A stretch of DNA of 7,968 bases from an uncultured Enterobacter sp. (GTDB taxonomy: Bacteria; Pseudomonadota; Gammaproteobacteria; Enterobacterales; Enterobacteriaceae). This document shows, one piece after another, positions 1 to 5,729 of the stretch (position 1 is the stretch's first letter; every line of letters begins with the position of its first letter). The stretch spans positions 1 through 7,968 of the forward strand of contig CAMKZP010000155.1 of assembly GCA_946477805.1 (NCBI GenBank). The letters are read 5' to 3'. Position numbers and translations under genes: made by a program. The notes beneath the pieces are model-generated. The model did not search any database and was not told the DNA's origin. It was given only the letters and a program-made list of their open reading frames with translations.

Positions 1-70
1 TACTGAAGCTGCTGAAGCGCGCGGCGGTGGTGAACGCCAGCAGGTTCTCTTCGGTAAAGATGGAATTCAT
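1..70 (-). CDS. yahB: LysR-type transcriptional regulator YahB, N-terminal fragment
   Basis: Reading the minus strand from the ATG at 70-68 gives 23 codons beginning MNSIFTEENLLAFTTAARFS, which run off the left edge. This is the start of the winged helix-turn-helix DNA-binding domain of LysR-type regulators, and it closely matches my memory of E. coli YahB. A GGGAG Shine-Dalgarno (complement of 77-81) lies 6 nt upstream of the ATG and supports this start. The gene is transcribed away from the yahD-yahJ operon, the usual arrangement for a LysR regulator and its target, so it is the best candidate regulator of the operon. The effector domain is outside the window, so nothing can be said about the inducer. 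In K-12 a small membrane-protein gene, yahC, lies between yahB and yahD; it is missing here. Confidence 0.85.
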   Translation of the reverse strand, partial: MNSIFTEENLLAFTTAARFSSFS

Positions 71-103
71 ATCACGCTCCCGTCAGCCATCAGTTTTGAA
101 CAT

Positions 104-109
104 ATTTTA
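104..109 (-). promoter_or_regulatory. Candidate -10 element of the yahB promoter
   Basis: On the minus strand this reads TAAAAT, 5 of 6 bases matching the sigma-70 -10 consensus. It would place transcription start near position 97, about 27 nt upstream of the yahB ATG. No good -35 hexamer lies 17 bp upstream, which is typical of an activator-dependent promoter. The CRP/FNR-like dyad is centred about 40 bp upstream of that start. Assigned by eye only. Confidence 0.3.
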
Positions 110-128
110 ACAACGCAGTTACATCGCA

Positions 129-144
129 TTTGATGCCGATCACA
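129..144. promoter_or_regulatory. CRP/FNR-like operator
   Basis: The sequence TTTGA-TGCCGA-TCACA matches the CRP consensus TGTGA-N6-TCACA at 9 of 10 core bases. The overlapping TTGAT-GCCG-ATCAC (130-143) matches the FNR consensus TTGAT-N4-ATCAA at 9 of 10. Both readings share one centre, 136.5. This is about 40 bp upstream of the inferred yahB start, close to the class II activator position, and about 253 bp upstream of the yahD ATG. Which of the two proteins binds, and which gene it serves, cannot be decided from sequence. Confidence 0.5.
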
Positions 145-205
145 GTTCTGACTTTTTCGCGAAGGCCGCGCCATGCAAGGCTTTATCAACCATAAGCATA
201 ATGCG

Positions 206-232
206 GTCTGAAACGCGAAAACCCGCTCAGAC
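206..232. repeat. Inverted repeat GTCTGA-N15-TCAGAC
   Basis: Perfect 6-bp arms lie at 206-211 and 227-232, separated by 15 nt, in the centre of the divergent intergenic region. It could be a regulator-binding dyad, but short arms with this spacing arise readily by chance. No function is assigned. Confidence 0.25.
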
Positions 233-272
233 ATAAGAAAAAGGTTGCACAGACGCACATTTTCTTTCGACT

Positions 273-284
273 GTTAAATTTAAC
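273..284. promoter_or_regulatory. Perfect 12-bp palindrome, candidate operator
   Basis: GTTAAATTTAAC is a perfect, uninterrupted inverted repeat about 105 bp upstream of the yahD ATG. The half-site TTTAAC occurs again at 106-111, over the inferred yahB promoter. LysR-type regulators often bind an AT-rich dyad upstream of the divergent target and contact both promoters. Assignment to YahB is inference. Confidence 0.3.
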
Positions 285-345
285 TCAACAATGAATTGCG
301 TGTCGATGAATCATTTTTAAGCGGATTCTTTTCTGACCAGGCTGT

Positions 346-354
346 TGCTATTCT
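346..354 (+). promoter_or_regulatory. Candidate extended -10 for yahD
   Basis: TGC-TATTCT combines the TGn extended -10 motif with a hexamer matching TATAAT at 4 of 6 positions. Transcription would start near 361, giving a leader of about 29 nt before the yahD ATG. No good -35 hexamer is present at the right spacing, which would fit an extended -10 or an activated promoter. Assigned by eye. Confidence 0.25.
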
Positions 355-389
355 CAGGTCATCAGAAGTGAAACATCGGGAGACTGAAT

Positions 390-995
390 ATGTCCGGAAA
401 TGAACTCGTTACTGAATTTCTGCTGTCGGCAGAGCAGGGCAATATCGATGCGCTGAAAGCCTGTCTCGATAAAGGGGTGGATATAAATGCCACCAACCGT
501 CAGAAAAGAACCGCCATTATTATCGCCAGCCTCAACAGGCATTATTCCTGCGTCGAGTTTTTAATTTCTGCCGGTGCGGATATCGACAGGCAGGACCATA
601 CCTGCTTTAACCCTTTCCTGATTAGCTGCCTGACCAACGATCTCACCCTGCTGCGCATTGTTCTTCCGGCGAACCCGGATCTCGACCGCCTGACCCGTTT
701 CGGCGGCGTAGGCATCACGCCCGCCAGCGAAAAAGGGCACGTTGAGATTGTGCGCGAACTGCTGGAAAAAACCGATATTAACGTCAACCACACTAACTTT
801 GTGGGCTGGACGCCGCTGCTGGAAGCCATTGTGCTCAACGACGGCGGCGCGAAGCAGCAGGAAATTGTGAAGCTGCTGCTCGACCACGGCGCCAGCCCGC
901 ACATGACCGATAAGTACGGCAAAACCCCACTCGAACTGGCGCGGGAAAAAGGCTTCGATGTGATAGCTGACCTGCTGCTGGCGGCCGGCGCATAG
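390..995 (+). CDS. yahD: Ankyrin-repeat protein YahD
   Basis: This 201-residue protein has the same length as E. coli YahD and consists almost wholly of ankyrin repeats. I see about six units: residues 5-34, 38-67, 71-100, 104-134, 138-171 and 174-201. Typical repeat signatures include VEFLISAGADID (55-66), GHVEIVRELLE (116-126), GWTPLLEAI (139-147), IVKLLLDHGAS (159-169) and GKTPLELA (177-184). No signal peptide or membrane segment is visible, so it should be cytosolic and act through protein-protein contact. The ATG is preceded by GGGAG at 378-382 with a 7-nt spacer, which decides the start. It is the first gene downstream of the divergent regulatory region, followed by a 106-bp gap to yahF that contains two hairpins. 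Its partner and function are unknown, and its place before a catabolic operon does not explain its job. Confidence 0.9.
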   Translation: MSGNELVTEFLLSAEQGNIDALKACLDKGVDINATNRQKRTAIIIASLNRHYSCVEFLISAGADIDRQDHTCFNPFLISCLTNDLTLLRIVLPANPDLDRLTRFGGVGITPASEKGHVEIVRELLEKTDINVNHTNFVGWTPLLEAIVLNDGGAKQQEIVKLLLDHGASPHMTDKYGKTPLELAREKGFDVIADLLLAAGA

Positions 996-1001
996 CGCAT
1001 C

Positions 1002-1025
1002 CGGCCCGCTATTTCCGGCGGGCCG
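1002..1025 (+). terminator. Hairpin after yahD, weak terminator or attenuator
   Basis: Seven bases after the yahD stop, CGGCCCGC (1002-1009) pairs perfectly with GCGGGCCG (1018-1025) around an 8-nt loop. The bases that follow are TTAATC rather than a run of T. The nearest T-run (1040-1044) starts about 14 nt later, too far for a strong intrinsic terminator. It may reduce read-through from yahD into yahF or act as an RNA-stabilising hairpin. The left side, GCGCATCCGGC, also resembles part of an enteric REP unit in reverse. Confidence 0.4.
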
Positions 1026-1049
1026 TTAATCAAAACCTCTTTTTACCGA

Positions 1050-1064
1050 CGCGCATTTTGCGCG
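1050..1064 (+). repeat. Second small hairpin upstream of yahF
   Basis: CGCGCA (1050-1055) and TGCGCG (1059-1064) form a perfect 6-bp stem with a TTT loop, 27 nt before the yahF Shine-Dalgarno. No T-run follows directly (CCCCCTTTTA begins 7 nt later). It may influence transcript processing or translation of yahF. No function is assigned. Confidence 0.3.
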
Positions 1065-1101
1065 ACGGCGGCCCCCTTTTATCCGCATTCAGGAGAAAAT
1101 A

Positions 1102-2643
1102 ATGCCAACCAAAATCGTCATAAAAAAGAACACGTATTTTGACTCGGTGTCGCTGATGTCCGTTTCCACCAAAGCCAACAAGCTGCCGGGCGTCGAGCAG
1201 GCGTTTGTGGCGATGGCCACGGAGATGAACAAAGGCGTACTGAAAAACCTCGGGCTATTAACGCCGGAACTTGCAGAGGCCAAAAACGGCGACCTGATGA
1301 TCGTCATTAAAGGCGACGCGGCGAACGACGAAACCCTGGCCGCCATCGAAGCCTTATTCACCCGTAAAGAGAGCGCGGGCGCCCATGAAGCGCGCTACGC
1401 GACGATTGCCAGCGCCAAAAAGCATCGCCCGGACAGCAGCCTCGCGGTGATATCGGTAAACGGTACCTTTGCCGCCCGCGAAGCGCGCCAGGCGCTGGAG
1501 AACGATCTCAACGTCATGCTGTTCTCCGATAACGTCTCCCTCGACGACGAGCTGGCGCTAAAGCAGCTGGCGCATGAGAAAGGCCTGCTGATGATGGGGC
1601 CGGACTGCGGCACTGCCATCATCAACGGCGCGGGGCTGTGCTTCGCCAACGCGGTGCGTCGCGGCCCGATTGGCATCGTCGGCGCATCCGGCACCGGCAG
1701 CCAGGAGCTGAGCGTGCGCATTCACGAATTCGGCGGCGGCGTGTCGCAGCTGATTGGCACCGGCGGGCGCGATCTCAGCGAGAAAATCGGCGGCCTGATG
1801 ATGCTCGACGCCATCGAAATGCTGGACGCCGATGAGGGCACGCAGGTCATTGCGCTGATCTCCAAGCCGCCAGCCCCTGCGGTGGCTGAAAAAGTGCTGG
1901 CCCGGGCGCGCGCCTGCCGTAAACCGGTGGTGGTCTGCTTCCTTGGCCGCAGCGAAGCGCCCGCCGATGAGGACGGGCTGCAGTTTGCGCGCGGCACCAA
2001 AGAGGCGGCGCTGAAGGCGGTGCTGCTCACCGGCATCAAAAAAGAGTCCCTGGACCTGCATCCGCTCAACTGGCCGCTGATTGAAGAGGTGCGCGCCCGC
2101 CTGACCCCGCGCCAAAAGTACATTCGCGGCCTGTTCTGCGGCGGCACGCTGTGCGATGAGGCGATGTTTGCCGCGCTGGAAAAATACGACGACGTCTGGA
2201 GCAACATCCACCCGGATCCAACAAAACGCCTGAGCGACGTCAGCGTCAGCAAAGCCAACACCTTCCTCGACTTCGGCGACGACGACTTCACCAACGGCAA
2301 GCCGCACCCGATGATCGACCCGACCAACCGCATCAGCCGCCTGCTGCAGGAGGCGCGCGATCCGGAAGTGGGCGTCATTGTGATGGACTTCGTGCTGGGC
2401 TTCGGGGCGCATGAGGATCCGGTTGGCGTGATGCTCGACGCCATTAAAGAGGCGCAGGCCATTGCGAAAGCCGACAACCGTCCGCTGGAAATTCTCGGCT
2501 ACGTCCTCGGCACCGATCGGGATCCCCAGCCGCTGGCGCAGCAGTGTCAGCTGTTGACCGACGCTGGCGTCATCTGGGCCAGCAGCAGCACCAATACCGG
2601 ATTACTGGCACGCGAATTTGTCTGCAAAGGGGAGAAAGCATAA
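1102..2643 (+). CDS. yahF: FdrA-family acyl-CoA synthetase-like protein YahF
   Basis: This 513-residue protein matches E. coli YahF (about 515) and the FdrA family, which shares the fold of succinyl-CoA synthetase. Its N-terminal part (to about 180) ends in MMGPDCGTAIING (164-176), the counterpart of the conserved GP-x-x-x-G loop of SucD-type domains. Next comes a nucleotide-binding-like segment, GPIGIVGASGTGSQELSV (188-205), then LIGTGGRDLSEKIGG (217-231), and a C-terminal ligase-like domain with FCGGTLCDEA (345-354) and MDFVLGFGAHEDP (428-440). The SucD-type phosphohistidine loop (GHAG) is not seen. FdrA is reported to be subunit AllF of oxamate carbamoyltransferase, so carbamoyl transfer to phosphate is the best functional guess; the substrate is unknown. 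AGGAG at 1091-1095 with a 6-nt spacer fixes the start. The stop overlaps the yahG ATG by 1 bp, indicating translational coupling. yahE, its immediate upstream neighbour in K-12, is absent. Confidence 0.9.
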   Translation: MPTKIVIKKNTYFDSVSLMSVSTKANKLPGVEQAFVAMATEMNKGVLKNLGLLTPELAEAKNGDLMIVIKGDAANDETLAAIEALFTRKESAGAHEARYATIASAKKHRPDSSLAVISVNGTFAAREARQALENDLNVMLFSDNVSLDDELALKQLAHEKGLLMMGPDCGTAIINGAGLCFANAVRRGPIGIVGASGTGSQELSVRIHEFGGGVSQLIGTGGRDLSEKIGGLMMLDAIEMLDADEGTQVIALISKPPAPAVAEKVLARARACRKPVVVCFLGRSEAPADEDGLQFARGTKEAALKAVLLTGIKKESLDLHPLNWPLIEEVRARLTPRQKYIRGLFCGGTLCDEAMFAALEKYDDVWSNIHPDPTKRLSDVSVSKANTFLDFGDDDFTNGKPHPMIDPTNRISRLLQEARDPEVGVIVMDFVLGFGAHEDPVGVMLDAIKEAQAIAKADNRPLEILGYVLGTDRDPQPLAQQCQLLTDAGVIWASSSTNTGLLAREFVCKGEKA

Positions 2644-4058
2644 TGACGACCTTATTCAACCAGCCGCTGAACGTGATTAACGTCGGCATTGCGATGTTCA
2701 GCGACGACCTCAAAAAGCAGCACGTTCCCGTCACCCAGCTCGACTGGACGCCGCCGGGGCAGGGCAATATGCAGGTGGTGGAGGCGCTCGACCGCCTGGC
2801 GGAAAAACAGCTGGCGGAGAAAATCGCCGCCGCTAACCAGATCGCGCTTGAGCGCATTATTCAGTCCCATCCGGTGCTGGTGGGCTACGACCAGGCGATT
2901 AACGTCGTGCCGGGCATGACACGCACCACCATTCTGCACGCGGGCCCGCCCGTCTCATGGGAAAACATGTGCGGAGCGATGAAGGGCGCGGTCACCGGCG
3001 CGCTGGTGTTTGAAGGGCTGGCGACGGATCTGGAGGACGCCGCAAGGCTGGCGGCATCCGGGGACATTACCTTCTCGCCGTGCCACGAGCACGACTGCGT
3101 GGGCTCGATGGCGGGCGTCACCTCCGCGTCGATGTTTATGCACATCGTTGAGAACAAAACCTACGGCAACCGCGCCTTCACCAACCTCAGCGAGCAGATG
3201 GCGAAGATCCTGCGCATGGGGGCCAACGACCAGAGCGTGATCGACCGCCTGAACTGGATGCGCGACGTGCTCGGCCCGATGCTGCGCGACGCGATGAACA
3301 TCATCGGCGAAATCGACCTGCGCCTGATGCTGGCCCAGGCGCTGCACATGGGCGACGAGTGCCACAACCGCAACAATGCGGGCACCACGCTTCTTATTCA
3401 GGCCCTGACGCCGGGGCTGATCCAGGCGGGCTATCCGGTGGCGCAGCAGCGCGAGGTGTTCGAATTTGTCGCCAGCAGCGACTACTTCTCCGGCCCGACG
3501 TGGATGGCGATGTGTAAAGCCGCGCTGGACGCCGCTCACGGCATCGAGTACAGCACCGTCGTGACCACCATGGCCCGCAACGGCTACGAGTTTGGCCTGC
3601 GCGTTTCCGGCCTGCCGGGGCAGTGGTTCACCGGCCCGGCGCAGCAGGTGATTGGCCCGATGTTCGCGGGCTACAGGCCGGAGGACTCCGGGCTGGACAT
3701 CGGCGACAGCGCCATCACCGAAACCTACGGCATCGGCGGTTTCGCGATGGCGACGGCGCCTGCAATCGTTGCGCTGGTGGGCGGCACGGTGGAGGAAGCC
3801 GTCGACTTTTCTCGCCAGATGCGCGAAATCACCCTCGGCGAAAACCCGAACGTCACCATTCCGCTGCTCTCGTTTATGGGGATCCCGACCGCCATCGACA
3901 TCACCAGCGTGGCGGGCAGCGGCATTCTGCCAGTGATTAACACCGCCATCGCCCATAAAGATGCCGGTATCGGCATGATTGGGGCGGGCATCGTTCACCC
4001 GCCGTTCAGCTGTTTTGAAAAGGCGCTGTTGACCTTCCGCGATCGCTACGTTTTATAA
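2643..4058 (+). CDS. yahG: DUF1116 family protein YahG (YlbE/AllG-like)
   Basis: This 471-residue protein begins MTTLFNQPLNVINVGIAMFS and is almost the same length as E. coli YahG (472). It belongs to the DUF1116 family with YlbE, the reported AllG subunit of oxamate carbamoyltransferase. Conserved polar motifs that could form an active site are FSPCHEHDCVGSMAGVTSAS (144-163), HMGDECHNRNNAGT (235-248) and DSAITETYGIGGFAMA (355-370). The glycine-rich end GSGILPVINT (425-434) precedes AGIGMIGAGIVHPP (441-454). No signal peptide is visible, so it should be cytosolic. The open frame extends upstream into yahF, but the ATG at 2643 is chosen because it sits in the overlap TAATG with the yahF stop and follows AGGGGAG (2628-2634) by 8 nt. 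It presumably forms a complex with YahF. The role is known only by analogy with AllG. Confidence 0.9.
   Translation: MTTLFNQPLNVINVGIAMFSDDLKKQHVPVTQLDWTPPGQGNMQVVEALDRLAEKQLAEKIAAANQIALERIIQSHPVLVGYDQAINVVPGMTRTTILHAGPPVSWENMCGAMKGAVTGALVFEGLATDLEDAARLAASGDITFSPCHEHDCVGSMAGVTSASMFMHIVENKTYGNRAFTNLSEQMAKILRMGANDQSVIDRLNWMRDVLGPMLRDAMNIIGEIDLRLMLAQALHMGDECHNRNNAGTTLLIQALTPGLIQAGYPVAQQREVFEFVASSDYFSGPTWMAMCKAALDAAHGIEYSTVVTTMARNGYEFGLRVSGLPGQWFTGPAQQVIGPMFAGYRPEDSGLDIGDSAITETYGIGGFAMATAPAIVALVGGTVEEAVDFSRQMREITLGENPNVTIPLLSFMGIPTAIDITSVAGSGILPVINTAIAHKDAGIGMIGAGIVHPPFSCFEKALLTFRDRYVL
2876..2883 (+). other. Chi-like octamer GCTGGTGG
   Basis: An exact match to the E. coli RecBCD Chi sequence, inside yahG where it encodes part of a leucine-valine-glycine run. 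In GC-rich coding DNA the octamer is also expected from codon use, so function as Chi is only possible. Confidence 0.35.
3773..3780 (+). other. Second Chi-like octamer GCTGGTGG
   Basis: A second exact Chi octamer in yahG in the same orientation, again coding for leucine-valine-glycine. Repetition of the same codon context suggests codon use as much as recombination function. Confidence 0.35.
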
Positions 4059-4069
4059 GGCAAGCATCC

Positions 4070-5614
4070 ATGAAAAACATGAAACTGGAGTGGAAAAGAG
4101 GTGACTGGGCGGCCTATTTCGGGTTGATGACCAACAACCTGACCAATTTGCTGACCATGATGGGGCTGCTCATTTTTGTCGTCGGCATCCCGAAGGAGAT
4201 TGTTTATGGACGCATCGCACCGGCCTTCGGGCTGGCGGTGCTGGTCGCGAGCATTTGCTACGCGTGGTTTGGCCTGCAAATGGCGCGCGCGACCGGGCGG
4301 ACCGACGTTACCGCGCTGCCGTCCGGCCCCAGCGCGCCGTCGATTTTTACCGTCACCTTCCTGGTTCTGATGCCGGTTTATCAGCAAACGGGCGATGCGG
4401 ATTTTGCTATCCAGATAGGCCTGGTGTGGTGCTTCGTGGAGGCGATGATCCTCGCGGGCGGTTCGTTCCTGGGCGAAACCATCCGCAAGATGATCCCGCG
4501 TACCGTGCTGCTGTCGTGCCTGTCTGGTTTAGGCCTGCTGCTGCTGGCGATGAACCCGATGCTGCAGGCGTTCGAAGCGCCGACCGTGTCGTTTATCGTC
4601 CTGATGCTGATCTTCATCAACTGGTTTGGCAAAAAGCCTATTTTCGCCAAAATCCCGACCGGCCTGCTGCTGCTGATTGCCGGAACCGCGCTGGCGTGGA
4701 TCTCCGGCCTGCAGAGCCCGGATGCCATCAAAGCATCAATGTCGTCCTTCGGCTTTAACCCGCCGGAAGTCCACGTTAACAGTTTCATGCAGGGCCTTCC
4801 GCACGCGCTGCCGTACCTGGCTTCCGCCGTGCCGCTGGGGCTGGCGAACTACATCTTTGACCTGGAGAACATCGAAAGCGCCCACGCGGCGGGGGACGAG
4901 TACCCGACGCGCAAGGTGATGCTGGCGAACGGCCTGGCCTCTATGCTCGGCTGCCTGATGGGCAACCCGTTCCCGGTGACGGTCTACGTGGGTCACCCCG
5001 GCTGGAAAGCGATGGGGGCCAGCATCGGCTACACGCTGGCCTCGGGCGTAACCATGTTCATCGTGCCGCTGTTCGGGCTGGGGGCGTTTATGCTCGCCAT
5101 CATTCCGATGACCGCCATCGTGCCGATACTGGTGTTCATCGGCGTCGTGACCGCAAACCAGGTGGTGAGAGAGACGCCCAAAGTGGAGGTGCCGGTGATC
5201 TTCATCTGCCTGTTCCCGTGGATCGCCAACTGGGCGCTGACCATGATGAACAGCGTGATGAGCGCGGCGGGCACTAGCGCGGCGAAAATCGGCACCGACG
5301 TGCTGCACAGCAAGGGGATCTACTACGAAGGCCTGATGCATCTCGGCAACGGCGCGCCGCTCGCCAGCATGCTCTGGGGCTGTATCGCCATCTTCGCCAT
5401 CATCAACAAACCGCTGCGCGGCGCGGTTGCGGCCGCCGTCGGCGCGCTGCTGGCGCTGTTCGGGGTGATCCACGCCCCGGTTGTCGGCTTCGCAGAAGGC
5501 AGTTCCCTGATGTTCGTCACGGCCTACCTGATGATGGGCGGCATGTTTGTGGTGAAGCATTTCCTCGATAGCCGGGAGGCGGCGAGCGCTCCTGCGCCAG
5601 TTTCTGAAGCTTAA
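4070..5614 (+). CDS. NCS2-type (xanthine/uracil/vitamin C family) permease
   Basis: This 514-residue polytopic membrane protein has about 12-14 hydrophobic segments, at roughly 17-40, 49-71, 90-104, 113-132, 143-163, 172-186, 197-212, 243-262, 320-340, 345-363, 372-395, 434-447, 450-468 and 478-494. TALPSGPSAPSIFTV (81-95) fits the third, half-buried helix of NCS2 carriers. The stretch from DLENIESA (264-271) through AGDEYPTRK (274-282) and GNPFPVTVYVGHPGWKAMGA (298-317) matches the conserved core of the branch. It probably imports a nucleobase-like, ureido or other carbamoyl compound by proton or sodium symport across the inner membrane. The start lies 11 bp after the yahG stop; TAAGG (4056-4060) provides a ribosome site, and M4 (ATG at 4079) is an alternative. 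K-12 has no intact gene here, only a gap of about 400 bp. The substrate cannot be read from sequence; its place between carbamoyl-transfer and carbamate-kinase genes suggests it feeds that pathway. Confidence 0.85.
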   Translation: MKNMKLEWKRGDWAAYFGLMTNNLTNLLTMMGLLIFVVGIPKEIVYGRIAPAFGLAVLVASICYAWFGLQMARATGRTDVTALPSGPSAPSIFTVTFLVLMPVYQQTGDADFAIQIGLVWCFVEAMILAGGSFLGETIRKMIPRTVLLSCLSGLGLLLLAMNPMLQAFEAPTVSFIVLMLIFINWFGKKPIFAKIPTGLLLLIAGTALAWISGLQSPDAIKASMSSFGFNPPEVHVNSFMQGLPHALPYLASAVPLGLANYIFDLENIESAHAAGDEYPTRKVMLANGLASMLGCLMGNPFPVTVYVGHPGWKAMGASIGYTLASGVTMFIVPLFGLGAFMLAIIPMTAIVPILVFIGVVTANQVVRETPKVEVPVIFICLFPWIANWALTMMNSVMSAAGTSAAKIGTDVLHSKGIYYEGLMHLGNGAPLASMLWGCIAIFAIINKPLRGAVAAAVGALLALFGVIHAPVVGFAEGSSLMFVTAYLMMGGMFVVKHFLDSREAASAPAPVSEA

Positions 5615-5622
5615 AACGTTGC

Positions 5623-5699
5623 CCCTCACCCTAACCCTCTCCCACAGGGAGAGGGAACGTCAATCCCCCTCTCCCTGTGGGAGAGGGCCGGGGTGAGGG
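5623..5699. repeat. 77-bp near-perfect palindromic intergenic repeat
   Basis: The left arm (5623-5655) and right arm (5667-5699) are 33-nt inverted copies that differ at only three adjacent positions (TAA against CGG in the complement), around an 11-nt centre. Each arm also contains its own hairpin: CCCTCTCCC-ACA-GGGAGAGGG on the left and CCCTCTCCC-TGT-GGGAGAGGG on the right. The outer CCCTCACCC and GGGTGAGGG ends complete the structure. Elements of this CCCTCACCC/CCCTCTCCC type are dispersed through intergenic regions of many enteric genomes and behave like REP or miniature mobile repeats. It starts 9 nt after the permease stop and ends 30 nt before the yahI ATG. Without a T-run it is not a normal terminator, but the folded RNA could lower expression of yahI and yahJ relative to upstream genes or shield the upstream message. 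Confidence 0.9.
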
Positions 5700-5729
5700 C
5701 ACCAGAACGCACCTTCTAAAGGAAACAAA

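Larger units (their letters stand above)
71..389. other. Divergent yahB/yahD intergenic regulatory region
   Basis: This 319-bp stretch has no convincing gene and is noticeably more AT-rich than the flanking genes. It separates the divergent yahB and yahD starts. It contains a CRP/FNR-like dyad (129-144), a candidate yahB -10 element (104-109), an inverted repeat GTCTGA/TCAGAC (206-232), a perfect palindrome GTTAAATTTAAC (273-284) and a candidate extended -10 for yahD (346-354). The only open frame of note on the minus strand runs into the yahB start in another frame and is not credible. No remnant of yahC could be recognised. Confidence 0.75.

Noticed and set aside
67..258. 63-codon minus-strand open frame upstream of yahB
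   Set aside because: It ends inside the yahB start in a different frame, has no recognisable protein features, and lies in the AT-rich regulatory region. It is not a yahC remnant that I can recognise.
1002..1044. Strong intrinsic terminator after yahD
   Set aside because: The stem is good but no T-run follows within the needed distance; TTTTT begins about 14 nt after the stem. It is kept only as a weak terminator or attenuator.
2544..2642. N-terminal extension of yahG inside yahF
   Set aside because: The in-frame extension overlaps the conserved end of yahF and encodes low-quality sequence. The ATG at 2643 has a good ribosome site and gives the family length.
5631..5720. Coding reading of the palindromic repeat (proline/glycine-rich tail such as PSPRPSPTGRGG)
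   Set aside because: This is a familiar spurious translation of the dispersed repeat; the stretch is intergenic and structured.
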